Origin: an uncultured Clostridium sp.
Lineage (GTDB): Bacteria; Cyanobacteriota; Vampirovibrionia; Gastranaerophilales; Gastranaerophilaceae
Direction of reading: 5' to 3'
Assembly (NCBI GenBank): GCA_958449715.1
Contig: CAUDIU010000033.1
Coordinates: forward strand, 1 to 18,624
DNA: 18,624 nucleotides
The translations under genes were made by a program, and so were the position numbers. The notes beneath the pieces are model-generated. The model was not told where the DNA came from. It did no database searches and was given only the letters and a program-made list of their open reading frames with translations. Below, piece by piece: positions 9,324 through 15,912 of the stretch. Position 1 is the first letter of the stretch; each line of letters begins with the position of its first letter.

Positions 9324-10220
9324 TTAATAATCCTTTTTCTTTAAGTAATCCAATACTTGATCATACAAACCACTTTGATTACTGTATTTTACATAATTTT
9401 CAGCAGTTTGAAGCCATTCTGTTGTTGATGGATTTATTAAATTGATTGCTTCTATAATATCTTTTGTTCCTATAAGTTCTTTTTTGCCACTTTGCATTGC
9501 AATTCTTATCTTTTTATCAATTGCAAGATTACATACTGCTACGATATCGGCAGCTGAATATCTGTGAGAATATTTTGCAAGCTGTTTATAATCAATTTCT
9601 TCAATAGGCTTTCCGGTTAAGAAAAGTTTAAAGATTTGAGCTCGCTCATCTGCACTTGGCGGTGGAACAAAAATTGTTTTATCAAATCTTCCAGGCCTTT
9701 TAAGAGCAGTGTCAACGAACCAAGGTACATTTGTTGCTCCTAAAACCATAATTGATGAATTATCTGATGAAAGTCCATCTAGTTCATTTAAGAATTGATT
9801 AACAAGAGTTCTGGCATAAACATTGTCGCCAATTCGCATTCTATCATTCCCTAATGCGTCAATTTCATCTATAAAAATAACAGCCGGAGATTTTCTTCTT
9901 GCTAATTCAAATGTTTCATGTAGTTTCCTTTCGGAGATTCCAACATGCATATCTAGAATGTCAACAATTGATAAATTTAAAAATGTTGCTCCGCATTCGT
10001 TTGCTGTTGCTTTTGCAATATAAGTTTTTCCACAACCTGGAGGACCGTATAGCAAGATCCCACCACCTGCTTTTTTACCATATTGGATAAATAATTCTTA
10101 ATTTTTAAACGGGTAAATAATATTTAGTTTAATTTCTTCCTTTAAATCGTTCATACCTCCGACATCATTAAACGTAACATTACTTGTTTCGATTAATGAC
10201 TCCAAATTCTGATGCATCAT
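9324..10220 (-). pseudogene. Cdc48/Msp1-type AAA+ ATPase interrupted by one in-frame TAA
   Basis: The true start is the ATG at 10218-10220, with an exact AAGGAG (10228-10233). Forty codons (MMHQNLESLI... SNVTFNDVGGM... IIYPFKN) lead into a TAA at 10098-10100. Without any change of frame the protein then continues ELFIQYGKKAGGG, Walker A GPPGCGKT, the pore-loop region MHVGISE, Walker B VIFIDEID, sensor 1 GATN and the Arg-finger block KRPGRFDK. The 'NDVGGM...ELF..YGKKAGGGILLYGPPG' order is that of intact Cdc48/Msp1-like ATPases, so the stop breaks an otherwise normal gene of 298 codon positions. CAA or GAA to TAA would explain it with one base. A restart at TTG 10053-10055 (behind GGTGG) could give a 243-residue protein, but it would begin right at Walker A and lack the fold's first strand. 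It is followed 4 nt later by the TPR gene. A sequencing error, or a very recent loss, is possible because no other damage is seen. Confidence 0.8.
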
Positions 10221-10264
10221 TTCAAATCTCCTTATATTCTGTAAATCCTTAAATCAACTTTTAC

Positions 10265-10320
10265 ATTATAGAATTAGCTTATGTCAAATATGGTCGTATT
10301 CTTTCTTAAATTGTATGACC
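10265..10320. promoter_or_regulatory. Divergent intergenic region with inverted repeat GGTCGTA / TATGACC
   Basis: Between the AAA+ gene (minus) and the repeat-protein gene (plus), GGTCGTA (10292-10298) and TATGACC (10314-10320) form a 6-of-7 inverted repeat, the right arm lying 4 bp from the -35 box of the plus promoter. On the minus strand a TTGACA (10282-10287) and a TATAAT (10265-10270) are both present, but only 11 bp apart. They are therefore not a standard pair; the minus promoter is only tentative. Confidence 0.25.
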
Positions 10321-10324
10321 GATT

Positions 10325-10353
10325 TTGACAGAGGAATATTGTACTGTTATAAT
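10325..10353 (+). promoter_or_regulatory. Exact-consensus sigma-70 promoter TTGACA-N17-TATAAT
   Basis: TTGACA (10325-10330) and TATAAT (10348-10353) are both perfect and separated by exactly 17 bp. Transcription should start near 10360, just before the AGGAG (10363-10367) of the repeat-protein gene. This gives a leader of under 20 nt and predicts very strong basal transcription unless it is repressed. Confidence 0.85.
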
Positions 10354-10359
10354 GTACAA
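10339..10359. promoter_or_regulatory. Palindrome overlapping the -10 box (candidate operator)
   Basis: TTGTAC (10339-10344) and GTACAA (10354-10359) are perfect inverted arms around 9 bp that include the -10 hexamer. A repressor bound here would block the consensus promoter. The 9-bp spacing does not fit a known LexA box. The regulator is unknown. Confidence 0.45.
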
Positions 10360-10375
10360 ACTAGGAGTGAAATTT

Positions 10376-10804
10376 ATGAAAATTTTAAAATTATTTGTTC
10401 CATTATTTATAGTCTTTTTTGCTCTTTCTGTATACGCAGGTTCGATTGATTATGGTTATAACGCCAAAGGAGATTATGTTCCAAAATCAATCAATGGGAA
10501 ACGAGTTCAATATGGCTATAATGCTAAAGGGGATTATGTTCCGACTTACATTGGCGGCGAACGAGTTCAATATGGTTATAATGCCAAAGGAGATTATGTT
10601 CCCAAATCAATTGGTGGTAAACAAATCCAGTATGGCTATAATGCCAAAGGTGATTATGTTCAAAAATCCATTGGTGGGGAACAAATTCAGTACGGCTATA
10701 ATGCCAAAGGAGATTATGTACAAAAATCCATTGGCGGAAGACAAATTAAATACGGATATAACGCACACGGAGATTACGTTCCAAAATCTATTGGTGGATA
10801 CTAA
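10376..10804 (+). CDS. Small exported protein of six 20-residue tyrosine/glycine-rich repeats
   Basis: The start is the ATG at 10376, 8 nt after AGGAG; an upstream in-frame ATG at 10325 lies inside the promoter and is not used. The 142-residue product begins with a signal peptide (MKILKLFVP... to about VYA, residue 21), cleaved before GSID. The mature part is six tandem copies of YGYNAKGDYVPKSIGGKQIQ, the last cut to 17 residues. Copies differ mainly at P/Q, K/E/R and V/I positions. Alternating Tyr, Gly and hydrophobic residues suggest short beta-hairpin repeats, but I do not recognise the family and give no function. It probably acts in the envelope or outside the cell. It is monocistronic, with a perfect promoter, and converges on the helicase-nuclease gene with a 4-nt gap. 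Confidence 0.85.
   Translation: MKILKLFVPLFIVFFALSVYAGSIDYGYNAKGDYVPKSINGKRVQYGYNAKGDYVPTYIGGERVQYGYNAKGDYVPKSIGGKQIQYGYNAKGDYVQKSIGGEQIQYGYNAKGDYVQKSIGGRQIKYGYNAHGDYVPKSIGGY
10451..10801 (+). repeat. Six tandem 60-bp repeats within the exported-protein gene
   Basis: Repeat units begin at 10451, 10511, 10571, 10631, 10691 and 10751, with an exact 60-bp period and about 80-90% identity between neighbours. Units 3-5 are most alike, which suggests recent copying. The period is a multiple of three, so copy-number changes keep the frame. Confidence 0.9.
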
Positions 10805-10808
10805 TCTA

Positions 10809-13800
10809 TTAAATTATATCTAGCTTACATAGGTGTTTATAAGCACAATTTTTACACTCTCCATTTTTATCTTCTTTTATTGGATCAAATTGGAGAGAAT
10901 TTATTTTTTCATAAGTTGATTTGATAAGATTTTCTATGTAATCAGTATCTTCTTTTATTAGAGTTTTATAAACGTTTTTGCTGTGATTTTCAACGTAGAT
11001 TAAACCAACTTTCGAAACTTTTTTACCTGTAGCTTTTTCAAAAGCATATTTATAAAAACATAATTGATTATAATAATTTTCTTTATCTTCTCCTATTGCA
11101 ACTTTTCTTTCGCTGACAGGATATCCTGTTTTATAATCGTATAATTCATAAGTACCGTCAGAATTTTTTTCAATTCTGTCAATTTTGCCTTTGATTGAGT
11201 ATTTATCAATTTCTACTCCATCAAAAGAATATTCAACTTTGTCAATTCTTGAGATAGGAATTGATGTAAAATGAGGATAATAGTTATCAATTAAATTATT
11301 GCCTTGTTTCTCGAATTTCTCTTTCATTGCAAGTGAGGTAAATCTGGAATTATCCAATCCTGTTTGAAAGTCTTTTTTTATTTCTTCTATGTCAGGATAT
11401 TTCCCTGTTTGTTGTGCAATTTTTACTGAATTTTCGAGTAAGGCATGTATTGTAGAACCGTAGTTTGCATAATCCCAATCTCCTTCTTGGATTTCTATTC
11501 CAAGAACCATTGAGTAGAAAAATCTTCTTGGACAAGCAAGATAATCATTCAGTCTACTTGGTGAAAGAACAATATTTTTTACTCGTTCTTGAATTTCAGA
11601 TTTAAAGGCTTTTTGGTTATCATATACTTCTCTTGAAATACTTCTTACAAATTCTTTTGTAAAATCTTCTTCTTTGAATTCAAATTGTTCGCTATCAAAA
11701 TTGTATTCTGTAAAATTAGCGAGATATTTTGTAATTTGCAATGGCTTGTTGTCGCACATATCTGCAAATGATAGACAAAGTGAATGTTTTGCTCTGGTGA
11801 TTCCTACAAATAGCAATTTTGTTAATTCGCTATCTTTTTTTGCTTGAGCTGTCTCTTTATCATATACAGGATCAGTAATTAATTTATATTCACCCGGCAT
11901 TCTAAAGTCTTCCCAATTTTTTGAAATCAAATTTGGGAGATAAACATATTCAAATTCTCGCCCTTTAGATCCGTGGTAGGTTGTTAGTTGTACTGCATTT
12001 TGAATTAATGAATCTTTATCAAGACAAATATCAATATCATTTTGCAAACATTCATCTAAATAATCAACGAAATCAGAAATACCTGTTGTTAAATTAAGGT
12101 TTGCAAAATCAGTTGCTTCTGCAAGAATCTTTTTTATTCCTAACAAATTTTCGCTACGGTTTAATTCTGTTTTATAGTAGTATTCTAAGATTCCTGTTCT
12201 GTTTAGGATTTCAATTATTGTATTTCTTAAATCGTTTGTTGCTGAGTAGTCTTGTAGATAGAAAAATGTGTCTAGGAAGTTTTGGATTTTTTCAGGATTT
12301 TTCCAATCACTTAAAGTTTTCATTAATGAAATAAAATCATTTGGCGTATCTTTTTTTAATAATCTTTTTTCATGCAAAATTTTATTGTAATCTTCTAAGT
12401 CAATTTTAAAAGGTTCAGATAAAATTAGCCCGAATAATTTATCACTTGATAAAAGGTAGTTGTTTAAAGCTTTTAGATAAAAATATACAACGATTGATGA
12501 TTTTATTGCAAAAATACTCTTACCTTCATCTATTTGGAACGGAATATTTTTTGATTTTAATAATTCTCCAAAAGTTTGTAATTCTTGACGTTTTTTGCCA
12601 ATAATTGCAATTTGAGATAATTCTTCAGGACAATTTTCTGATTTAACTAAATTTTCAATATCTTCTGCAATATAATTGAATTCTTGTAGTGTATCACCGA
12701 ATTGTAATCTTTTAATTTTCTTATCTTTTTTTATAATTTGTTCTGATTTTGCAGTAAGTTTTTTATTAATGTTTTTGGATTTAAATTTTTCGTTATTTTC
12801 TAATCGAGATTTATCTTGTTGAATAACTTCATAACTAAAATCAAGAATTGATTGAGTTGAACGATTATTTTCTTTAAGACATATAACTTTTGTATCAGGA
12901 TATTTGGTTAGTAAATTTTCAATATTATCTGATTTAGCGCCCTGAAAACCGTATATAATTTGATCATCATCTCCTACTACTAAAATATTTTTATTGTCGT
13001 TGCCTTCCATTAGGTGGAAAAGAATTTCATTTTGCAAATCGTTTGTGTCTTGGTATTCGTCGACAAGGAAATATTTATATTTGTTTGAAACTTCTCGTAA
13101 AAAAGTAATATCTTCTTCAAATGCAGATAGTACAAAAGTAATCATGTCTGAAAAATCTATAAGACTTAGTGAATGCATTTTTTCAGAATATAGCTCGTAT
13201 AATGACCATAACTCTTTAGCTTTTTCAATGTTTGTTTGGATTTTTTCTATTTCGCTATAGCGAGTTTTGTTTCTGGTTTCTCCTCTAGATTCACGTTCAT
13301 AGATTTCAGCTTCAAGCTCTTTTATTCTTGGCATAAGAGTTGGATTTGTTTCGATTTGTTCAAAGTATTTTTCTTTAGAAACTCTTTGGCTTTTTAATTT
13401 TTCTATGTGTGATATAAAATCTCTTGAGAAATGATATTTATCAGCGCGGTTTGGAACAAAATATTCCAGATTAGCTTTATCTATACAGTCTTTCATTAGT
13501 TTAATTTTTTCTGTCTCAGTAATCAGTCTGACACCAACTCCAAGTGAAAACTGTGAAGGATAAAGTTTAATAATATCGTTACAAAATGAGTGATAAGTGT
13601 AGATGTCGACAGAAGATGCAAGAACTCCCATTTTTTTTATAAGTCTTTGTTTCATTTCGTTAGCAGCAGCATCAGAAAATGTAAGACATAAAATAGAACT
13701 TGGCTCAATTCCTTCAGATAACATTTTTTCAATTCTGTGAATTATCGTAAAAGTTTTCCCTGTCCCTGGGCCTGCAAGGAGTATAATTTGTCCTTTTAAA

Positions 13801-13847
13801 TTATCTATTGCTTCTTGTTGTTTTGTATTTGGTTTGATTTCTACCAT
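10809..13847 (-). CDS. UvrD/PcrA-type superfamily 1 helicase fused to Fe-S PD-(D/E)XK nuclease
   Basis: This 1012-residue protein has the full UvrD/Rep helicase core: Walker A AGPGTGKT (25-32), Walker B DEYQDT (263-268), GDDDQIIYGFQGA (292-304), TYHGSKGREFEYV (623-635) and TRAK (684-687). From about 760 comes a RecB/AddB/Cas4-like nuclease, with conserved His801, Asp890 in GKIDR, and DYK (904-906). Cys772 in ACPRRFFY together with Cys998, Cys1001 and Cys1007 matches the four-cysteine iron-sulfur cluster of AddB/AdnA/Cas4. The expected job is processive DNA unwinding and end resection, as in AddAB or AdnAB, here in one chain. The ATG has a GAGGAAA Shine-Dalgarno. TATAAT at 13873-13878 (minus) could be the -10 box, with a weak -35. 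It could be a housekeeping repair enzyme or part of the defence island; the sequence alone does not decide. Confidence 0.9.
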   Translation of the reverse strand: MVEIKPNTKQQEAIDNLKGQIILLAGPGTGKTFTIIHRIEKMLSEGIEPSSILCLTFSDAAANEMKQRLIKKMGVLASSVDIYTYHSFCNDIIKLYPSQFSLGVGVRLITETEKIKLMKDCIDKANLEYFVPNRADKYHFSRDFISHIEKLKSQRVSKEKYFEQIETNPTLMPRIKELEAEIYERESRGETRNKTRYSEIEKIQTNIEKAKELWSLYELYSEKMHSLSLIDFSDMITFVLSAFEEDITFLREVSNKYKYFLVDEYQDTNDLQNEILFHLMEGNDNKNILVVGDDDQIIYGFQGAKSDNIENLLTKYPDTKVICLKENNRSTQSILDFSYEVIQQDKSRLENNEKFKSKNINKKLTAKSEQIIKKDKKIKRLQFGDTLQEFNYIAEDIENLVKSENCPEELSQIAIIGKKRQELQTFGELLKSKNIPFQIDEGKSIFAIKSSIVVYFYLKALNNYLLSSDKLFGLILSEPFKIDLEDYNKILHEKRLLKKDTPNDFISLMKTLSDWKNPEKIQNFLDTFFYLQDYSATNDLRNTIIEILNRTGILEYYYKTELNRSENLLGIKKILAEATDFANLNLTTGISDFVDYLDECLQNDIDICLDKDSLIQNAVQLTTYHGSKGREFEYVYLPNLISKNWEDFRMPGEYKLITDPVYDKETAQAKKDSELTKLLFVGITRAKHSLCLSFADMCDNKPLQITKYLANFTEYNFDSEQFEFKEEDFTKEFVRSISREVYDNQKAFKSEIQERVKNIVLSPSRLNDYLACPRRFFYSMVLGIEIQEGDWDYANYGSTIHALLENSVKIAQQTGKYPDIEEIKKDFQTGLDNSRFTSLAMKEKFEKQGNNLIDNYYPHFTSIPISRIDKVEYSFDGVEIDKYSIKGKIDRIEKNSDGTYELYDYKTGYPVSERKVAIGEDKENYYNQLCFYKYAFEKATGKKVSKVGLIYVENHSKNVYKTLIKEDTDYIENLIKSTYEKINSLQFDPIKEDKNGECKNCAYKHLCKLDII

Positions 13848-13909
13848 TTCTTTTCCTCATTTCTGTAAGAAAATTATATTTGAACCCTATGACACAAAGG
13901 GGCGTAATC

Positions 13910-14002
13910 TTAATATTTTTCTAAGTTTTCTTTCAAATAATTTTTGTATGCTTCTCTTAAATTTTTAGGAGCTAAAATCTCGCAGTTTTTTCCCGTTTTC
14001 CA
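13910..14002 (-). pseudogene. C-terminal remnant of a WYL-domain regulator
   Basis: Read on the minus strand from 14002, the frame gives WKTGKNCEILAPKNLREAY and ends ...ENLEKY with TAA at 13910-13912. A Trp-x-x-Gly-x-x-Cys-Glu-(V/I)-Leu-x-Pro-x-x-Leu-Arg pattern followed by a short final helix is how WYL-domain transcription regulators commonly end. Only about 30 codons remain; upstream the DNA switches to a hipB copy. WYL regulators (such as CapW and BrxR) often control defence genes. With only a tail left, the assignment is moderate. Confidence 0.5.
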
Positions 14003-14123
14003 AATCAACGAGAAATCTTATTCCAACATTAGCTGCAATTGCTACATCAGCTTGCGTAAGTTGTTGTGCCTTACGTATCTTCTTTATATATTCTCCTAAT
14101 TTTTTTGTATCTATAATATTCAT
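13965..14123 (-). pseudogene. Truncated second copy of hipB, fused out of frame to the WYL remnant
   Basis: The first 46 codons match the intact hipB at 17144-17383 with four changes (T4I, M16I, N21Q, V35I), including the whole helix-turn-helix. After ENGKK the run of A is one base shorter than in hipB and the DNA no longer matches. The frame reads six unrelated residues (LRDFSS) and stops at 13965-13967. The 52-residue product would keep the DNA-binding helices but lose the C-terminal strand that contacts HipA or the dimer. Its promoter and operators are intact, so it may still be transcribed and could bind the shared operators. Confidence 0.75.
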
Positions 14124-14243
14124 TTTTACCTATCGGTAAAATTTTACTATATTTTCACAAAAAAAACAACTTTTTTTTACCGTTCGGTAAAAATTATTAT
14201 TTTAAAATACTATTTAGTTTAAAAATTTCCCGAGGGGTAAAAA
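13982..14243 (-). repeat. Duplicated hipB 5' half plus control region (copy 1)
   Basis: About 260 bp are strongly similar, in the same orientation, to 17241-17500. The similarity covers the hipB helix-turn-helix codons, the ATG, the promoter and three operators, and fades just beyond the third operator. The two copies are direct repeats flanking the hydrolase gene and hipA. Confidence 0.85.
14124..14241 (-). promoter_or_regulatory. Promoter and three operators of the truncated hipB copy
   Basis: The minus-strand promoter is TTGTTT (14164-14169), 17 bp, TAAAAT (14141-14146). Operators are TTTTACC-tatc-GGTAAAA (14124-14141), TTTTTACC-gttc-GGTAAAAA (14174-14193) and the weaker TTTCCC-gagg-GGTAAA (14226-14241). 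Their centres are 51 and 50 bp apart. The first sits on the start of transcription and the second just upstream of the -35, as expected for autorepression by a HipB-type dimer. Confidence 0.65.
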
Positions 14244-14398
14244 ACTATTTTTATTTGCCGTTTTTATCTTAATATTTACGGTTTAATAAATTGTTATTCT
14301 AAGTTAGAAAATGAAAACTATATTTATTAGTTTTATTAAAAAACTCAACTAAATTTCTCAAAAATTAATTTTATCAAAGTAAAGGGTTTTCTATAATA
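14244..14398. other. Spacer downstream of the hydrolase gene with one AT hairpin
   Basis: It joins the far edge of the hipB-like control region to the hydrolase stop. The only structure seen is AAAACTA-tatttat-TAGTTTT (14314-14334), a perfect 7-bp stem that could end the minus-strand hydrolase transcript. It has no U-run typical of a strong terminator. No coding sequence is evident. Confidence 0.3.
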
Positions 14399-15376
14399 CT
14401 ATTTGTTTAAAAATTTATTAATTCTTACTTCTGCATTTTCTCTCAAGTTTAAAAAGTAGAATTGAAAATCCTGCCCGTGGAAAGAACCATTTCCAAAGAG
14501 CTTAGGAAGTTTTATTTCATACTTTTCAGTATCAACAGTTGAACAAATAATAACTCCGAGTTTTTTGTTAACCTTCGCATCAGCAATACCGGGAGTCGTT
14601 ATTTGCAAAGTCTTTTCATCTAAACTTCCTAAATTTTTATCAGCTTTTACAGTTTTTTGTCCCCTACTCCAATTTATAGGATTTATAACAAGTTGATTTT
14701 TTGCCTGCAAAACATTTATTCCAGATTTATCAGGAGCCTGAACATCATAAGAAACTATTACCCCTGTGTCATCTGCTTTTTTCGCAAATTTAAGATGCGG
14801 ATTACTTTTTAAATATTCTCTTGTAACAGGATAACCTATAACATAAGCCGCAACCATATTCTTATAATACTCAGGATGTTTTTTCATATAGTCACTTAAG
14901 ATAATAAGCATTATAGCAGAACCCTGAGAGTGACCGACCAAAATAAACGGACGACCTTGATTTAGGTTTTTAAAATAATAGTCCAATGCGCCATATATAT
15001 CTGAAAGCCCTTGAACATTATCCAAGGTATCTTTCTGAATCTTCTTGTAATTTGAATACTCAAATGCTCTAAAATTATACTGAGTATAAAAAGGTGCATA
15101 AATATTTGCAACTGTATCAAATGCCTCTGCCTGAAGTTTAATAACATTCTTTGCTGTTTCTCGCATCTTTTGATTATCAACTGCACAGAGATTGTTTTTG
15201 TTTAAACTTGTACAAACCGTAGGGTAAATATAAAAAACATCCGCAGAGTACAAATTTTTTGCAGGTTTTGAAAGCCAATTGGAATCAACCGAATAATCAG
15301 TATTGCTGATTTCTGTAGCAAAACAGCCAACAAAGCAACCGGTAAAAAGTAATAAAATAATCAAGATCTTTTTCAT
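14399..15376 (-). CDS. DUF3089 alpha/beta-hydrolase, likely lipoprotein
   Basis: The 325-residue protein starts with a hydrophobic signal (MKKILIILLLFTGC). Cys14 (FTGC) or Cys18 (FVGC) could be lipidated, although Phe at -3 is not ideal; ordinary cleavage after FA is the alternative. The body shows the DUF3089 pattern: ADVFYIYPTV (45-54), the nucleophile elbow VGHSQGS (147-153, Ser150) and the C-terminal HGQDFQFYFLNLREN (300-314), where His300 would complete the triad. DUF3089 proteins are alpha/beta-hydrolases with lipase-like elbows; the substrate is unknown. It should act in the periplasm or on the membrane. No Shine-Dalgarno precedes the ATG, and a TATAAT (15384-15389, minus) lies only 7 nt upstream, so the message may be leaderless. 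No operon partner is seen; it sits between the two hipB copies. Confidence 0.85.
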   Translation of the reverse strand: MKKILIILLLFTGCFVGCFATEISNTDYSVDSNWLSKPAKNLYSADVFYIYPTVCTSLNKNNLCAVDNQKMRETAKNVIKLQAEAFDTVANIYAPFYTQYNFRAFEYSNYKKIQKDTLDNVQGLSDIYGALDYYFKNLNQGRPFILVGHSQGSAIMLIILSDYMKKHPEYYKNMVAAYVIGYPVTREYLKSNPHLKFAKKADDTGVIVSYDVQAPDKSGINVLQAKNQLVINPINWSRGQKTVKADKNLGSLDEKTLQITTPGIADAKVNKKLGVIICSTVDTEKYEIKLPKLFGNGSFHGQDFQFYFLNLRENAEVRINKFLNK

Positions 15377-15852
15377 ATGTTAATTATATAATAAAATTCT
15401 CCAATTTTATTCGTAGCACTAATAAAAGCCTGTTTTATGTACATTAGTTTGTAATGTCCTTTTTCTCGGGAAAACGAATATCTAACAAATATCCAATTAG
15501 GCTGAAATATACACTACAAAAGCTTTTACAAAAGGACTCTTTTTATTTGCCAAAAGAGAATTTGCGATTCCTTAACTCAAAATTCTCTAAATTCTCTATT
15601 TTAAAATTCTCTTAATTTTGTCATATCGCCCACAGTGCACGCATTCGCTCCATATAAAATAGCGCTAACCCTTGCTATGACTGGTAAAATTGGAGACAAT
15701 GGGAGTCGAAACAATGTCCAAAGATTTCTCCATTCTAGCATATTGCATACTTATAGTATTGCTCTAAATTTCAGTTATATCAAGTGGATTCAAGGTGTTC
15801 TTATCATTCTGACACACTTAATTTAATGAAAACTCTAGGAAAAATATTAAAG
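15377..15852. other. Gene-free spacer between hipA and the hydrolase gene
   Basis: I find no convincing gene here. It holds a perfect hairpin ACATTA-gtttg-TAATGT (15441-15457) followed by CCTTTTTC on the plus strand, the AATTCTCT cluster listed separately, and a more GC-rich block (about 15625-15730) whose open frames show no recognisable protein. The block differs in composition from its surroundings and may be the remnant of something lost. Confidence 0.4.
15554..15613. repeat. Cluster of four AATTCTCT sites
   Basis: Three direct copies of AATTCTCT (15581-15588, 15590-15597, 15605-15612) and one inverted copy (AGAGAATT, 15555-15562) lie within 60 bp. The outer pair extends to a 10-bp inverted repeat AAGAGAATTT / AAATTCTCTT. 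It may be a protein-binding array or a long-loop hairpin; the function is unknown. Confidence 0.5.
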
Positions 15853-15868
15853 ATTCTAAACGTAGAAT
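15853..15868 (-). terminator. Weak hairpin after hipA
   Basis: ATTCTA (15853-15858) and TAGAAT (15863-15868) form a perfect 6-bp stem with a 4-nt loop. On the minus strand it is followed by a T-rich stretch (CTTTAATATTTTT). Its place 45 nt after the hipA stop fits a terminator, though the stem is short. Confidence 0.35.
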
Positions 15869-15898
15869 ACCTAATTAGACCTAATATTACCTAATAAT
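15869..15898. repeat. Three tandem 10-bp repeats ACCTAAT(N3)
   Basis: ACCTAAT recurs at 15869, 15879 and 15889, an exact 10-bp period that places it on one face of the helix. It lies just past the hipA stop, between the hipA gene and its putative terminator hairpin. Confidence 0.5.
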
Positions 15899-15912
15899 AT
15901 TTTATTTGATTA

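Noticed and set aside
10098..10100. TAA reassigned as a sense codon
   Set aside because: TAA ends most other genes here (zorA, zorC, zorD, the helicase and others) at sensible places, so recoding is not plausible; a mutation or read error is simpler.
10339..10359. LexA box
   Set aside because: Known cyanobacterial-type boxes have GTAC half-sites about 4 bp apart; here the gap is 9 bp.
10419..10823. 134-codon open frame on the plus strand overlapping the repeat protein
   Set aside because: It is a shifted frame of the 60-bp repeats; the repeat length is a multiple of three, so lack of stops is copied along. It has no Shine-Dalgarno, and the main frame has a signal peptide and promoter.
15692..15730. 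tRNA/tmRNA-like T-arm (minus strand TTCGACTCCCATTGTCTCCA), possible attachment site
   Set aside because: The stem around the TTCGACT loop has two mismatches in five pairs and no matching acceptor 5' strand was found, so it is not supported as an RNA gene or attachment site.
15635..15826. Open frame of 63 codons in the hipA-hydrolase spacer
   Set aside because: No Shine-Dalgarno, no recognisable domain and no neighbouring support; treated as non-coding.
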